Source of the DNA: Pseudoruegeria sp. HB172150
GTDB taxonomy: Bacteria > Pseudomonadota > Alphaproteobacteria > Rhodobacterales > Rhodobacteraceae
Direction of reading: 5' to 3'
NCBI RefSeq assembly: GCF_013184805.1
Contig: NZ_JAATNG010000001.1
Span: forward strand, 868,001 to 932,000
DNA: 64,000 nt
This document shows, one piece after another, positions 42,762 to 52,140 of the stretch. The translations under genes were made by a program, and so were the position numbers. The notes below the pieces were generated by a model that was given only the letters and a program-made list of their open reading frames with translations, had not been told where the DNA came from and did no database searches. How positions within the stretch are numbered: the first letter of the stretch is position 1; each line of letters begins with the position of its first letter.

Positions 42762-42785
42762 GGGGGCGCTGTCCCCCCGGACCCC
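42762..42785 (+). repeat. Att-like segment, right copy
   Basis: GGGGGCGCTGTCCCC-CCGGACCCC resembles 25302-25326 with three substitutions. It directly follows the last AT-rich DNA outside the integrase gene, and the common intergenic repeat begins 2 bp later. Confidence 0.4.
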
Positions 42786-42787
42786 CC

Positions 42788-42817
42788 CTGGGATATTTTC
42801 AACCAGAAGAAGCAGGC
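42788..42817 (-). repeat. Intergenic repeat, copy 3 (inverted)
   Basis: CCTGGGATATTTTCAACCAG followed by AAGAAGCAGG is the reverse complement form of the repeats at 17571 and 47438. Confidence 0.6.
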
Positions 42818-42826
42818 GGAGGTGGC

Positions 42827-43450
42827 TCAGACCTTCTTTGCAACGAGGAACCGGACGTTCTTGGCGCCCTCGAATTCCGCCATTTCGACGATCTCGAAAC
42901 CGCCGTTGCGGATCGCCGCTTCCAGCTCTTCCCGGCTAAAGATCAGCACGTTCGGTGCCTTTCCGACGGCGCGCATCAGCAGCAGGACCAGCCGGATCAG
43001 CGGGTTCATCTCGCGGAGGCAGGCGGTTTTGGTGATGTAGTAACCGCCGGTTTTCAGCTGCGCGCGGGCCTGGGCGATGGCGGCGTCGAGATCGCTGACG
43101 AGGTGCAGCAGGTTGAAGCCGAGCACCGCGTCGAAGCTTTCCGTTTCGGCCGCATCCGCCTCAGCCGGAGCCACCGCGAACGCCACGTTCGCCGCGCCGG
43201 CCGCCGCCGCCTTTTCGCGCGCAATGGCGATCATCTCGGCCGACACATCCGTGGCGACGTACTCCCTGACCGAACCCGCCAGCTTCAGCGCGGTCGATCC
43301 GGTGCCGCAGCCCGTTTCCAGCACCCTGTCCTCCGGCTTCAGGTAGGCGCGGACCCGTGTCAGCGTCGCCTCCCAGGCCGGTACGTTCTTGACCGGGCTT
43401 TTGGCATAGCGCGCCGCGGCGCGGTCCCAGAATGCTGCATCGCTATTCAT
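42827..43450 (-). CDS. Class I SAM-dependent methyltransferase
   Basis: 207 residues from the ATG at 43450, preceded by AAGGAG. Motif I is VLETGCGTGST (residues 45-56), followed by VATDVSAEMIAIA and the FDAVLGFNLLHLV motif IV region. It methylates an unknown small molecule. Divergent from a LysR gene, with a shared operator at 43513, so it is a likely target of that regulator. First chromosomal gene right of the integrated element. Confidence 0.87.
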   Translation of the reverse strand: MNSDAAFWDRAAARYAKSPVKNVPAWEATLTRVRAYLKPEDRVLETGCGTGSTALKLAGSVREYVATDVSAEMIAIAREKAAAAGAANVAFAVAPAEADAAETESFDAVLGFNLLHLVSDLDAAIAQARAQLKTGGYYITKTACLREMNPLIRLVLLLMRAVGKAPNVLIFSREELEAAIRNGGFEIVEMAEFEGAKNVRFLVAKKV

Positions 43451-43512
43451 GATTGAAACTCCTTTTGGCGCCCCTCTATCCATACAGGATTGACAAGGGA
43501 ATTGCCGAATTC

Positions 43513-43529
43513 CGTATCTGCAGTATACG
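43513..43529. promoter_or_regulatory. LysR-type operator CGTAT-N7-ATACG
   Basis: Inverted repeat satisfying T-N11-A, in the 86-bp gap between the divergent methyltransferase and LysR genes; it lies 8 bp before the LysR start codon. Confidence 0.65.
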
Positions 43530-43536
43530 AAAACGC

Positions 43537-44436
43537 ATGACATGGCCCGCCGCCGCCTTTGACTGGAACCACCTCCGCGCCTTCCTCGCCACAGTCGAGG
43601 AGGGATCGCTATCCGCCGCCGCCCGCGCGCTGGGCCAGACCCAGCCGACGCTGAGCCGCCAGATCGCGGCGCTGGAGGAGGATCTCGGCCTGCCGCTCTT
43701 CGAACGGCTCGGCCGGTCGCTGTCGCTGACCCCGGCGGGCCGCGATCTCGTCGCCCATGTGCGCGAGATGGGGGAGGCCGCGGGACGGATATCGCTGGCC
43801 GCTTCCGGCCATTCGGAAACCATCGAGGGCCCGGTGTCCATCACCGCCTCGGACTCGATGTCGGCCTATCTCCTGCCCGACATCCTCGCCCGGCTCCGCG
43901 CCGAGGCGCCGGGGATCACCGTGGACATCGTCGCCGCCAACGACATCCGCGACCTGCAGCGGCGCGAGGCGGATATCGCCATCCGCCATGTCCGGCCCGA
44001 ACAGCCCGACCTCATCGCGCGGCTGATCATGACATCTTCCGCGCATCTCTACGCCTCCCGCACCTATATCGACGCGCGTGGACGCCCCACCACGACCGAC
44101 GACCTGCGCCAGCACGACATCATCGGGTTTCAGCCCGTCGACCGGTTCCTGGCAGAGATCAACCGCCTCGGCATTCCCGTGGAACCGCACCAGATCCGGC
44201 TTGCGACAGAGAGCGGCATCGTCGCCTGGGAACTGGCGCGCGCCGGGCTCGGCATCGGGATCATGGACCACCAGATCGCAAGGCAGTTCCCCGAGATGGA
44301 GCGGCTGGTGCCGGAACTGCCGGCGATCCCGGTGCCGGTCTGGCTGATCTGCCACCGCGAGCTGCAAAGCAGCCGCAGGATCCGCCTCGTCTACGATTTC
44401 CTCGCCAGCGCGCTGTCCGCCATCTCCTCCAGATAG
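43537..44436 (+). CDS. LysR family transcriptional regulator
   Basis: 299 residues from the ATG at 43537 (MTWPAAAFDWNHLRAFL). HTH SLSAAARALGQTQPTLSRQIAALE in residues 25-48, then the substrate-binding domain with VSITASDSMSAYLLP. Upstream in-frame codons cross the operator and are not used. The likely target is the adjacent methyltransferase gene and itself. Its end overlaps the convergent XRE gene by 46 bp. Confidence 0.9.
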   Translation: MTWPAAAFDWNHLRAFLATVEEGSLSAAARALGQTQPTLSRQIAALEEDLGLPLFERLGRSLSLTPAGRDLVAHVREMGEAAGRISLAASGHSETIEGPVSITASDSMSAYLLPDILARLRAEAPGITVDIVAANDIRDLQRREADIAIRHVRPEQPDLIARLIMTSSAHLYASRTYIDARGRPTTTDDLRQHDIIGFQPVDRFLAEINRLGIPVEPHQIRLATESGIVAWELARAGLGIGIMDHQIARQFPEMERLVPELPAIPVPVWLICHRELQSSRRIRLVYDFLASALSAISSR

Positions 44437-45260
44437 CCGGGAAACGCGCGATCCGGCACGCTTGCCTCGCGCACCAGCTGGTCGAAATGCGCAAGGATGG
44501 TCTGAACCCGGTTCGAATCCCGGAACGCCAAGTAATTGCGCCCGACATAGATCACCGCCAGCAGCGGGCCGAAGATCGTGACCGGAGAGGAAAACAGCCG
44601 CCGTGCATCGAAAAGATAGATGCGCAGGCGCGGATAGAGCTGCCGGTAGAGCGAGAGGATGCGCTCGGTCTGCGCCAGCCGCAGGTCTTCGGGCAGATCG
44701 CGGTAATAGCCCTCGGCGCGCAGGAAGCTTTCCATTTCGTGGATCGGAAAGGCGATCTCGTAGTCCGATTGCGCCGACAGCATGAAGTTCAGCCGGTCCT
44801 CCGACGCGCCGATGGCCTGTTCGGTGGTGCGGCCCAGATGCGGGCTGTATTCCCATTCCAGCATCGCGCGCGTCTTCAGCAGGTCGGGCAGCGACGCCGG
44901 AACGTGCCGGATCTTGTAGCCCGCCGCCTCGCGGTGCCAGTCGAATATCTGCTCGTCCACCAGCGCACGAGGCGCCTCGGTCACCTCTAGGCTGTTCGCC
45001 AGCAGGTCCGCGGCACTTTCTGGCCGTTCCGACAGGCCCAGAAGCCAGTCCGCGGAGACGCCGAGATAAGAGGCGCATTCGCCGACGACCTGCGCATTTG
45101 GCAGCCGCGCACCCCCGTCGGACAGCAGCTGCGACACGGTCGAACGGTCCACGCCGATGCCGCGCGCCAATCCGCTCTGGCTGACATCGCCGGTTTCCAT
45201 CGCCTGACTCAGGCGGCGGCGGAACAGGTAAGCGCGGTCTCTCTTGTCGAATCTGGCCAT
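44391..45260 (-). CDS. XRE family transcriptional regulator
   Basis: 289 residues. The N-terminal HTH is SQSGLARGIGVDRSTVSQLLS (residues 27-47), followed by a dimer-like linker LGVSADWLLGLSERPE and a 180-residue C-terminal domain without recognised motif, probably for ligand sensing. Overlaps the tail of the convergent LysR gene. Divergent from the DUF2061/desaturase operon, a possible target. Confidence 0.87.
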   Translation of the reverse strand: MARFDKRDRAYLFRRRLSQAMETGDVSQSGLARGIGVDRSTVSQLLSDGGARLPNAQVVGECASYLGVSADWLLGLSERPESAADLLANSLEVTEAPRALVDEQIFDWHREAAGYKIRHVPASLPDLLKTRAMLEWEYSPHLGRTTEQAIGASEDRLNFMLSAQSDYEIAFPIHEMESFLRAEGYYRDLPEDLRLAQTERILSLYRQLYPRLRIYLFDARRLFSSPVTIFGPLLAVIYVGRNYLAFRDSNRVQTILAHFDQLVREASVPDRAFPGYLEEMADSALARKS

Positions 45261-45369
45261 TTGTTGATTTTTATCACGGATTGAGGGGAAAAGTTAATCA
45301 TATCCCGAATTCGCAGCGCCGGCCGCTCTCGTTACCCTGTTAACGGGGACATCGAGAAAATCCGGAGGG

Positions 45370-45573
45370 ATGATGGAGACGCGGCAACGTACCGTGGTGA
45401 AAGCAGTTCTGTGGTCCGTACTCGGATGGATCATCATGGCTCTGGTCGGGCTGACCTGTACCGGCTCTCTCACCACAAGCGGCACGATGGCCGCGATCAA
45501 CACCGCGCTCGGCCTTCTGAGCTACGTCATCTACGAACGGATCTGGACCAACATCGCGTGGGGCCGCGCATGA
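45370..45573 (+). CDS. DUF2061 small membrane protein
   Basis: 67 residues with two helices and the family wording RTVVKAVLWSVLGWIIM..GSLTTSGTMAA..TALGLLSYVIYERIWTNIAWG. Start ATG at 45370, or 45373, with GGAGGG upstream. Overlaps the desaturase gene by 4 bp, so the two are cotranscribed. Family function unknown. Confidence 0.83.
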   Translation: MMETRQRTVVKAVLWSVLGWIIMALVGLTCTGSLTTSGTMAAINTALGLLSYVIYERIWTNIAWGRA

Positions 45574-46457
45574 GCGGCCGTATCGAATGGCCGACGCTGG
45601 GACTGCTGACTTTCTGCTACGCTGTCTGGGCCCTCGGCACCACCGCTGCCGCGGAATGGAACCTTGCCTTCGGCATCGCGTTGACGGCGCTGGCGATTGC
45701 ACAGTTTTCCTCTCTCCAGCACGAGGCGATACATGGCCACCCGACGCGCAATGCCACGGTCAACGCCGCGCTGGTCTTTCCGGCGCTGACGCTGATCGTG
45801 CCCTATATCCGGTTCCGGGATTCGCATCTGGATCACCACAACGACGCGGAACTGACCGATCCCTATGACGACCCGGAATCGAACTATCTCGACCCGGCGG
45901 TGTGGCAGACGCTGCCGCGCTGGCTTCAGACCCTGCTGATCTTCAACAACACGCTGCTCGGCCGCCTGACCGTGGGAACAGCCATCGGCATGTTTGCCTT
46001 CATCCAGGGAGATGTCCGCCGGATGCGCGAAGGCGACCGCCGTATCATCCGCGGCTGGCTGTGGAACCTGCCGGCGCTGGTGCCGGTCGCGCTGTGGTTC
46101 GCCTTCGTGGCGCAGATGCCGGTCTGGGGCTACCTGATCGCCGTCTATGCGGGCCTGTCGCTGGTACGCATCCGCACCTTCCTCGAACACCAGGCGGCGG
46201 AACGCGCCTCAGCCCGCACCGCGATCATCGAGGATCGCGGGCCGCTGTCGCTCCTGTTCCTGAACAACAACCTGCACGTGGTCCACCACATGCACCCGCG
46301 CGTGCCGTGGTACCGGCTGCCGCAGCTCTATTCGCAGAACCGCGAGCGGTACACGCGGCGGAACGGCAATTACGTCTACCGGTCCTATGCCGAGATCTTC
46401 CGGCGCTATTTCCTCACGCCGAAGGATCCGGTGCCGCATCCGCTGTGGAAGCGGTAA
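45570..46457 (+). CDS. Fatty acid desaturase family membrane protein
   Basis: 295 residues with the three histidine boxes of membrane di-iron enzymes: HEAIHGH (near 51), HLDHH (near 88) and HVVHHMHP (near 238). Helices flank the boxes. The family desaturates or hydroxylates lipids or carotenoids; exact substrate unknown. Starts inside the DUF2061 stop (ATGA). Confidence 0.88.
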   Translation: MSGRIEWPTLGLLTFCYAVWALGTTAAAEWNLAFGIALTALAIAQFSSLQHEAIHGHPTRNATVNAALVFPALTLIVPYIRFRDSHLDHHNDAELTDPYDDPESNYLDPAVWQTLPRWLQTLLIFNNTLLGRLTVGTAIGMFAFIQGDVRRMREGDRRIIRGWLWNLPALVPVALWFAFVAQMPVWGYLIAVYAGLSLVRIRTFLEHQAAERASARTAIIEDRGPLSLLFLNNNLHVVHHMHPRVPWYRLPQLYSQNRERYTRRNGNYVYRSYAEIFRRYFLTPKDPVPHPLWKR

Positions 46458-46528
46458 GCCGCGACATCTTCTAACCCTCTGGCAAAAGGCGACTTCCGGC
46501 TGCCGTCCAGCTGTGCCATAGCGCCCGT

Positions 46529-47422
46529 ATGGACCTCTGGATCATCGTTACCATCGCGGCGGCTGCAATACAGACCGTGCGCTTCATGCTGCAGAAGCAG
46601 ATCAAGGCGGCGGGCCTGTCGACCGGCGGCGCAACCTTCTCGCGCTTCGTCTTCGCCGCGCCGCTGGCGGCGCTGACCGCCTTTGCGCTGATGCGGGCGC
46701 TGGAGGAACCCTTTCCGCCCCTGACCGGCACCTTCTGGGCCTATTCCTTCTTCGGCGGGCTCGGCCAGATCGCGGGAACGCTCTGCACCGTCGCGCTGTT
46801 CGGGTTCCGCAACTTCGCGGTCGGTATTGCCTTCACCAAGACAGAGACCATCCAGGTCGCATTGTTCTCGGCCGTGGTTCTCGGCGAAGCGGTGTCCGGC
46901 ACCGGGCTGGTCGCGATCCTGATAGGGCTTGCCGGGGTGGTGCTGATATCGCTGAAGGGCAAGGGGCTTGGCGGCGGCATCTTCAACCGGTCCATGGCGC
47001 TGGGCCTCCTGGGCGGCGCGGCCTTCGGCGGGTCCGCCATCGGCTATCGCGGCGCGGCGCTGGAACTGGGCGACGGCAACTATGTCTTCCGCGCGGCCTT
47101 CACGCTGGCCGCCGTCACTGCGATGCAGACCGTGGTCATGCTGATCCTGCTGCGGGTGCGCGAGCCGGGCCAGATCACTCAGGTCTTCCGCAAATGGCGC
47201 ACCACCGCGCTTGTCGGCGTCACCGGCATGCTGGGTTCGCTTGGCTGGTTCACCGCCTTTACGCTGCAGAACGCGGCCTATGTCCGCGCGCTGGGGCAGG
47301 TGGAGCTGATATTCAGCTTCCTGATAACGACGCTCGTCTTCCACGAGGCCGTCAGCCGTCGCGAACTGACCGGCATCGCGCTGCTCGGGCTCAGTGTGGT
47401 GATGCTGGTCCTGTACCTCTGA
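46529..47422 (+). CDS. EamA family transporter
   Basis: 297 residues with ten hydrophobic helices in two EamA repeats (residues 1-135 and 150-297); AGVVLISLKGKGLGGG ends the first repeat. Members export metabolites or amino acids; substrate unknown. Separate transcription unit 71 bp after the desaturase gene. Confidence 0.87.
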   Translation: MDLWIIVTIAAAAIQTVRFMLQKQIKAAGLSTGGATFSRFVFAAPLAALTAFALMRALEEPFPPLTGTFWAYSFFGGLGQIAGTLCTVALFGFRNFAVGIAFTKTETIQVALFSAVVLGEAVSGTGLVAILIGLAGVVLISLKGKGLGGGIFNRSMALGLLGGAAFGGSAIGYRGAALELGDGNYVFRAAFTLAAVTAMQTVVMLILLRVREPGQITQVFRKWRTTALVGVTGMLGSLGWFTAFTLQNAAYVRALGQVELIFSFLITTLVFHEAVSRRELTGIALLGLSVVMLVLYL

Positions 47423-47437
47423 CCGGCGCGCAACCCG

Positions 47438-47474
47438 CCTGCTTCTTCTGGTCAGAAATATCCCCGCCGGAGGC
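47438..47474 (+). repeat. Intergenic repeat, copy 2
   Basis: CCTGCTTCTTCTGGTC, AGAAATATCCCC, GCCGGAGGC: nearly the same as 17571-17606, 16 bp after the EamA stop codon. Confidence 0.7.
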
Positions 47475-47676
47475 TTCCGCACGTTCCGACGGCGGGCTGG
47501 CGTAACTCAGTAAACAGCCGAAACCGTGTCCAGCAGGGAATGGGACCGTTCCAAACCTCACGGCAGTTGACGTAAAGCCAACGGCATGCTCACCTCGCCG
47601 AAGGCCGCCACCGGACGTGCTCCGCAGCCACCCGAAATCCAGAAAATTTCAACAAGATCCGACCGGGGGAAAGCGT

Positions 47677-49686
47677 ATGCGGAGCTTGAGGGCACCTATT
47701 TTGATTGCGGCCACTGTCGTGCCTATGGAGGCGGCGGCCCAGGACGGCGAGGCGTTCCTCGGAACCATCGTCCTTGCCGCGCCGGCAGGCCCGGACCCGG
47801 ATGGCGAGATCCTTGGCATTCCCGACCTGGCCGATGATGTCATCAACATCTCCAGCGCGGGAATCGCGCTAAGCAACCCGGCGGACCTGTCCGAGCTGTT
47901 CGTGGCGGAACCAACGATTGCCGTCGGCAGTTCGATCCCGATGTCGCAGAAGGTTTATGTCAATGGCATCGAGGAAAACAACCTCGCCATCAGCATCGAC
48001 GGTGCGCGGCAGAACAACAAGATCTTCCACCACAACACCACCACGCTGATCGATCCGGCGCTGCTCAAGGTGGTGCGGATCGACCCGGGCGTGGCTCCCG
48101 CCGATGCAGGTCCGGGTGCGCTCGGCGGGGCGCTGGCCTACGAGACCAAGGATGCCGCCGATCTTCGGGGTGCCGGAGATACGTTCGGCGGCCGCTACAA
48201 GTTCGAGTTCGACACCAACGGCAATATCGTGTCGAACAGCCTCACACTCTACGGGATGCAGGGCGGATGGGACTACCTGGCTTTCCTGAAATACGCCGAC
48301 GGCAACCCGCGGAAAGACGGCGACGGTGTAGAAATAGTCGGCTCGGGTACAGGCGTGTTCAGCGGGCTCGCAAAGCTTGCCTATCAAAGCGATACCGGCA
48401 GCCGGATCGAGCTGTCCTTCGAGCAGGTCGAGGATGACGAGGCGCGTCCATACCGGGCGAATATCGGGCAGATCATCGGCGGACGCCCGGTGCCGCCGAC
48501 CCGGCCCTACGAGATGACCCGGACGAACGTTGCATTGACCTACACCGAAACGGCGCCCGACGGGCTCTGGGATCCGAGGATCCAGATCGCCTACAGCGGA
48601 ACGGATCTTTTCATAGACGAGAGCGACCTCAGCACGGCGCAGACCGTCGAGGGTGTTACGGAAAGCATCAGCGGCGTGTTTTCCAACCGCTTCGACCTCG
48701 GATGGGGCTCGATCAACGCGGGCGTCGATTTCTTCTCGGACACGGCCGAGACAGACTATGTCTACCTGCCGAATTCCGCGTGGAACGAGGCGGCAAAGGA
48801 AAAGCTGCGGAACTTCGGCGTCTTCGCGCAGGCCCGGCTGGAACCCACGGTCGACACGCGGTTGTCCTTCGGCGCGCGCGCCGACTTTCAGGAATTCACC
48901 GGCGTCGATGGCTCGACCCAGTCGGCATCAGGCGTTTCCGGCAACGTTTCCGGCGAATGGGACGTGACCGACCGGTTCACGGTCAGCGCGGGCTATGCGC
49001 ATGTCTGGGGCGGTATCGAACTGGCCGAGAACTTCATCATGAATCCTGCCTGGAGCTATGCCGATAGCGGGATCGAGTCGGTCACTGCGCAAAACTATTA
49101 TGTCGCCGCCGCCTATGATTTCGGTAACTGGATTGTGGATGGCAAGATCTTCGGCACCGACATCAACAACGCCCGCGCCGCCAGCTATTCCGGCGGTCCG
49201 GAACTGACGACCGACCTGCAGTCCCGCGGCTACGAGGTCGGGTTCGGTTACGGCTGGAACGGTGGTTTCCTGCGCGTGGGCTTTGCCAGCATCGACACCG
49301 AACTCGACGGGCGCACTGCGGATTCCTACACCGGCAACTACCTGACGATGCCGATGGGCGATTTCCTGACCGTTCAGGCCGCCCACGAATTCAACAATGG
49401 GGTGCTTGTGGGCGGCGACGCGCAGATCGCGTTCGATTATGACGACACCTACGATTATGACACCGGTGGACAGGGGCCCACGCTGCCGGGATACACGGTG
49501 GTCAACATCTTCACCGAATACACGCCGCCGCAGATGCAGAACCTGACGTTCAGGGCGGAAGTGAACAACCTCTTTGACGAGACCTATGCGAGCCGTGCGA
49601 CCTACGGCCAGGAGTTCGTGGGAGAGGTCGTGCCCCTGAACGAGCCCGGTCGCTCGATCCGCCTGAGCGCGGAGATCGCGTTTTAG
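47677..49686 (+). CDS. TonB-dependent outer-membrane receptor
   Basis: 669 residues from the ATG at 47677 with signal peptide MRSLRAPILIAATVVPMEAAA. The plug (VAVGSSIPMSQKVYVNGIEENNLAISIDGAR, PGVAPADAGPGALGGALAYETKDAADL) and the closing strand LNEPGRSIRLSAEIAF mark a TonB receptor of the heme/siderophore type. No transport genes adjoin it. A 272-bp gap follows without visible gene. The ligand is unknown. Confidence 0.9.
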   Translation: MRSLRAPILIAATVVPMEAAAQDGEAFLGTIVLAAPAGPDPDGEILGIPDLADDVINISSAGIALSNPADLSELFVAEPTIAVGSSIPMSQKVYVNGIEENNLAISIDGARQNNKIFHHNTTTLIDPALLKVVRIDPGVAPADAGPGALGGALAYETKDAADLRGAGDTFGGRYKFEFDTNGNIVSNSLTLYGMQGGWDYLAFLKYADGNPRKDGDGVEIVGSGTGVFSGLAKLAYQSDTGSRIELSFEQVEDDEARPYRANIGQIIGGRPVPPTRPYEMTRTNVALTYTETAPDGLWDPRIQIAYSGTDLFIDESDLSTAQTVEGVTESISGVFSNRFDLGWGSINAGVDFFSDTAETDYVYLPNSAWNEAAKEKLRNFGVFAQARLEPTVDTRLSFGARADFQEFTGVDGSTQSASGVSGNVSGEWDVTDRFTVSAGYAHVWGGIELAENFIMNPAWSYADSGIESVTAQNYYVAAAYDFGNWIVDGKIFGTDINNARAASYSGGPELTTDLQSRGYEVGFGYGWNGGFLRVGFASIDTELDGRTADSYTGNYLTMPMGDFLTVQAAHEFNNGVLVGGDAQIAFDYDDTYDYDTGGQGPTLPGYTVVNIFTEYTPPQMQNLTFRAEVNNLFDETYASRATYGQEFVGEVVPLNEPGRSIRLSAEIAF

Positions 49687-49958
49687 CGCGGTTGGGAATG
49701 CCTGCTCCGCGTTCCCGCTCCAATGCGGCGGGCACGCGGAGCGAGGCGGAACTTTTGACGAGCCTGATTTGCCCGAGCGGCGCCAGCGTCCGCCTTGGCA
49801 GCTTTCTGGGTGACCGGCCCGGAAACGGGTCGGCCATCCCCGTCGGTGTCACGGTCGTGCGACCTGCGCAAACGGCACCCTGCACATACCGTCCCCACTC
49901 TACGTTTGCGCTAACATTCCTGAAATCAATGACTTGACCCCCCGTCCCCATGGGGACG

Positions 49959-50660
49959 CTATCCGCCATACCCCTGCATCGGCCCCACGCCGCCCAGCCT
50001 TCTGAACAGGCTCTCCTCCGCCCCGTTGTCAAAGAAAGGCACCGTCTCCGGCGGCCCCAGATCCGGCAGCGCCGCCGCCACCTCGGCCAGCACCACCTCG
50101 GTCACGAAGGGCAGGTGGAACTCCCTGACCCGCTCCAGCGGGATCCATTGCAGGTGCCCGAGTTCGCCCGAGGCGCGCGAGAAATCATCCGGATCGCCCT
50201 GCACCGCCGCCACATCTGCCACGAAGAACCGGGCATCGAACCGCCGCGGCCGCCCCGGCGGCGTGATCGCCCGGAAGACAAAGGACAGCGCCCCGGCGGC
50301 GGGCACGAACCCGGCTCCGGCGAAGCCGAGCCAGTCCTCCGGTACGTCGCCGGACCAAATGCCCGGCAGCCCCAGCGCCAGCCCGGTCTCCTCCCACAAC
50401 TCCCGGATCGCCGCCGCCGCAAGGGCGGGCCCGAGGCCCGGCACGCTTCGCTCGTCGATCCGCGCGAGGCAGCCGTCCGGCAGCGGCTCTGCCATCGGCA
50501 CGAATGCATCGCCCGCGTCCACCGCGCCGCCCGGGAACACGAACCGGTCCGGCATGAACGCCGCCTTGGATCCGCGCTGACCCATGAGCACACGAGGCGC
50601 TGTCGCGGCATCCCGCACCAGCACCACCGTTGCCGCATTTCTTATGGCTGTCTTGTCCAT
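49959..50660 (-). CDS. NUDIX hydrolase
   Basis: 233 residues from the ATG at 50660. The Nudix box core RELWEETGL near residue 88 and VFPGGAVDAGD before it are clear; the Glu expected at the start of the box is not evident. It hydrolyses a nucleoside-diphosphate-linked compound, perhaps a CoA derivative. Head-to-tail with the DUF983 gene, 25 bp apart. Confidence 0.88.
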   Translation of the reverse strand: MDKTAIRNAATVVLVRDAATAPRVLMGQRGSKAAFMPDRFVFPGGAVDAGDAFVPMAEPLPDGCLARIDERSVPGLGPALAAAAIRELWEETGLALGLPGIWSGDVPEDWLGFAGAGFVPAAGALSFVFRAITPPGRPRRFDARFFVADVAAVQGDPDDFSRASGELGHLQWIPLERVREFHLPFVTEVVLAEVAAALPDLGPPETVPFFDNGAEESLFRRLGGVGPMQGYGG

Positions 50661-50685
50661 TTCCGATCCTCCCCAAGGGCGAGGA

Positions 50686-51084
50686 TCAGCTGCCGTCCCC
50701 GAAACCATGCATCCGCTTGGCCCATTGCAGCGCCACGATCAGCCCCTTCAGCCTCGGCAGAAGGTACAGCGACAGCGCCACGCAGCCAACCGAGAAGACC
50801 GAGGCCAGCATCAGAGGCTCCGGCCGCCAGGTCGAGTACGCGAAAAGGATCGCCGGTGCCATCAGGTGGCCGACGATGAGGATCGTCAGGTAGGCCGGCC
50901 CGTCATCGGCCCGGTGATGGTGCAATTCCTCGCCGCAGACCGGGCATTCGTCGCGCACCTTCAGATAGCCGCGCAGCATCGGGCCCGACCCGCAATTCGG
51001 GCAGCGCCGGCGCCAGCCGCGCCAAAGGGCGGGCTTTACCGGGCGGTCCTCTAGGGCGTGCTGGTCCGCGGTCATATCCGTCAT
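50686..51084 (-). CDS. DUF983 membrane protein with zinc-ribbon
   Basis: 132 residues. CPNCGSGPMLRGYLKV..CPVCGEEL forms a C-x2-C...C-x2-C zinc ribbon, followed by two helices; HHHRADDGPAYLT is typical of DUF983. Function unknown. Upstream of and probably cotranscribed with the NUDIX gene. Confidence 0.88.
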   Translation of the reverse strand: MTDMTADQHALEDRPVKPALWRGWRRRCPNCGSGPMLRGYLKVRDECPVCGEELHHHRADDGPAYLTILIVGHLMAPAILFAYSTWRPEPLMLASVFSVGCVALSLYLLPRLKGLIVALQWAKRMHGFGDGS

Positions 51085-51310
51085 GCTCTGATCCGGTGAA
51101 TTCTGATGTCCCCCAACATAGGCGCATTGGCCAGGTTAGTAACCGCGCGCATCGTCATTGCGGCGCTCTGTCGCAAAAGAGCCCGGACGACGTTGTGAAA
51201 AAATCTGCGCCCCCGGCGACGGAAGTCCGGACTGCGCCCGTTTCACTATCAGAACGCGCAAGACAGATGCACCGCGCGTCGGAGGAGCAACCTTGAAACA
51301 GGAGCAGACA

Positions 51311-52039
51311 ATGAAACGCATCCCCCTACTGGCCGCGACGGCCGCGATTGCTATCGCCTCGACCGGCGTGATCGCCACCGCCCAGAGCAACACGCCGCCG
51401 GCCCAGCCGGAGCGTCCCGCAGGGCCAGCGATGATGGTCTTCGAGCGGTATGACACCAATGGCGACGGCACCGTCACCCGCGAAGAGGTGGACGCGCTGA
51501 AGACCGAACGCTTCACCGGCATGGATGCCGACAGCGACGGTCAGGTCTCGGCCGAGGAACTGTTCGCCGCGCAGGAAGCGCGCCGGGTAGAACGGCAGCA
51601 GGAGCGCGCGGCACGTATGGTCGAACAGCTCGACGAAGACGGCAACGGCCTGCTGAGCGCCGAGGAACTGGCGGATGCCGGACCGCGCGGCGACCGCCCG
51701 GACCTTTTCGAGCGGTTCGACACGGATGGTGACGGCTCCATCACGCAGGCCGAGCTGGAAGACGCACGCGGCATGTTCCGCGGCCACGGCAAGGACGGGC
51801 GTGGCAATCACGGCGACCGCCAGGGCTTCATGAAGCGTGGCCATGAAGGCGAACGCGGTCAGGGCCAAGGCCAGATGCAGGGCTACATGCCAATGCCCAT
51901 GCCGATGCCGGGTTACGGGATGATGCCGGGTTACGGCTATGCCCCTATGCCGGGCTACGGTCCGATGCAGGGCTACGGTATGATGCCGGGCTACGGACAC
52001 GGCCCGCAGCAAGGTCCTTGGGGCCAGGGCGAGCGCTGA
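51311..52039 (+). CDS. Secreted EF-hand protein
   Basis: 242 residues; AGGAG precedes the ATG. Signal peptide MKRIPLLAATAAIAIASTGVIATA. Four EF-hand loops: DTNGDGTVTREE, DADSDGQVSAEE, DEDGNGLLSAEE and DTDGDGSITQAE. The last 55 residues are Met/Pro/Gly/Tyr repeats (MPGYG, MQGYG). It likely binds Ca2+ or other metal in the periplasm. It stands 101 bp before an ECF sigma operon and may be its target. Confidence 0.87.
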   Translation: MKRIPLLAATAAIAIASTGVIATAQSNTPPAQPERPAGPAMMVFERYDTNGDGTVTREEVDALKTERFTGMDADSDGQVSAEELFAAQEARRVERQQERAARMVEQLDEDGNGLLSAEELADAGPRGDRPDLFERFDTDGDGSITQAELEDARGMFRGHGKDGRGNHGDRQGFMKRGHEGERGQGQGQMQGYMPMPMPMPGYGMMPGYGYAPMPGYGPMQGYGMMPGYGHGPQQGPWGQGER

Positions 52040-52140
52040 CGCCCTGACTCCGATGCGGCGGCGCGCAGGTCTCTCCCCGAACAAAGCGCGCCGCCGCGCA
52101 TATTGCTGCCCAAACCCTTTCGGGATACGCCATCCGGACG

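Noticed and set aside
43609-45078. 489-codon open frame on the minus strand
   Set aside because: Overlaps the LysR and XRE genes in a shadow frame; those genes have clear domains.
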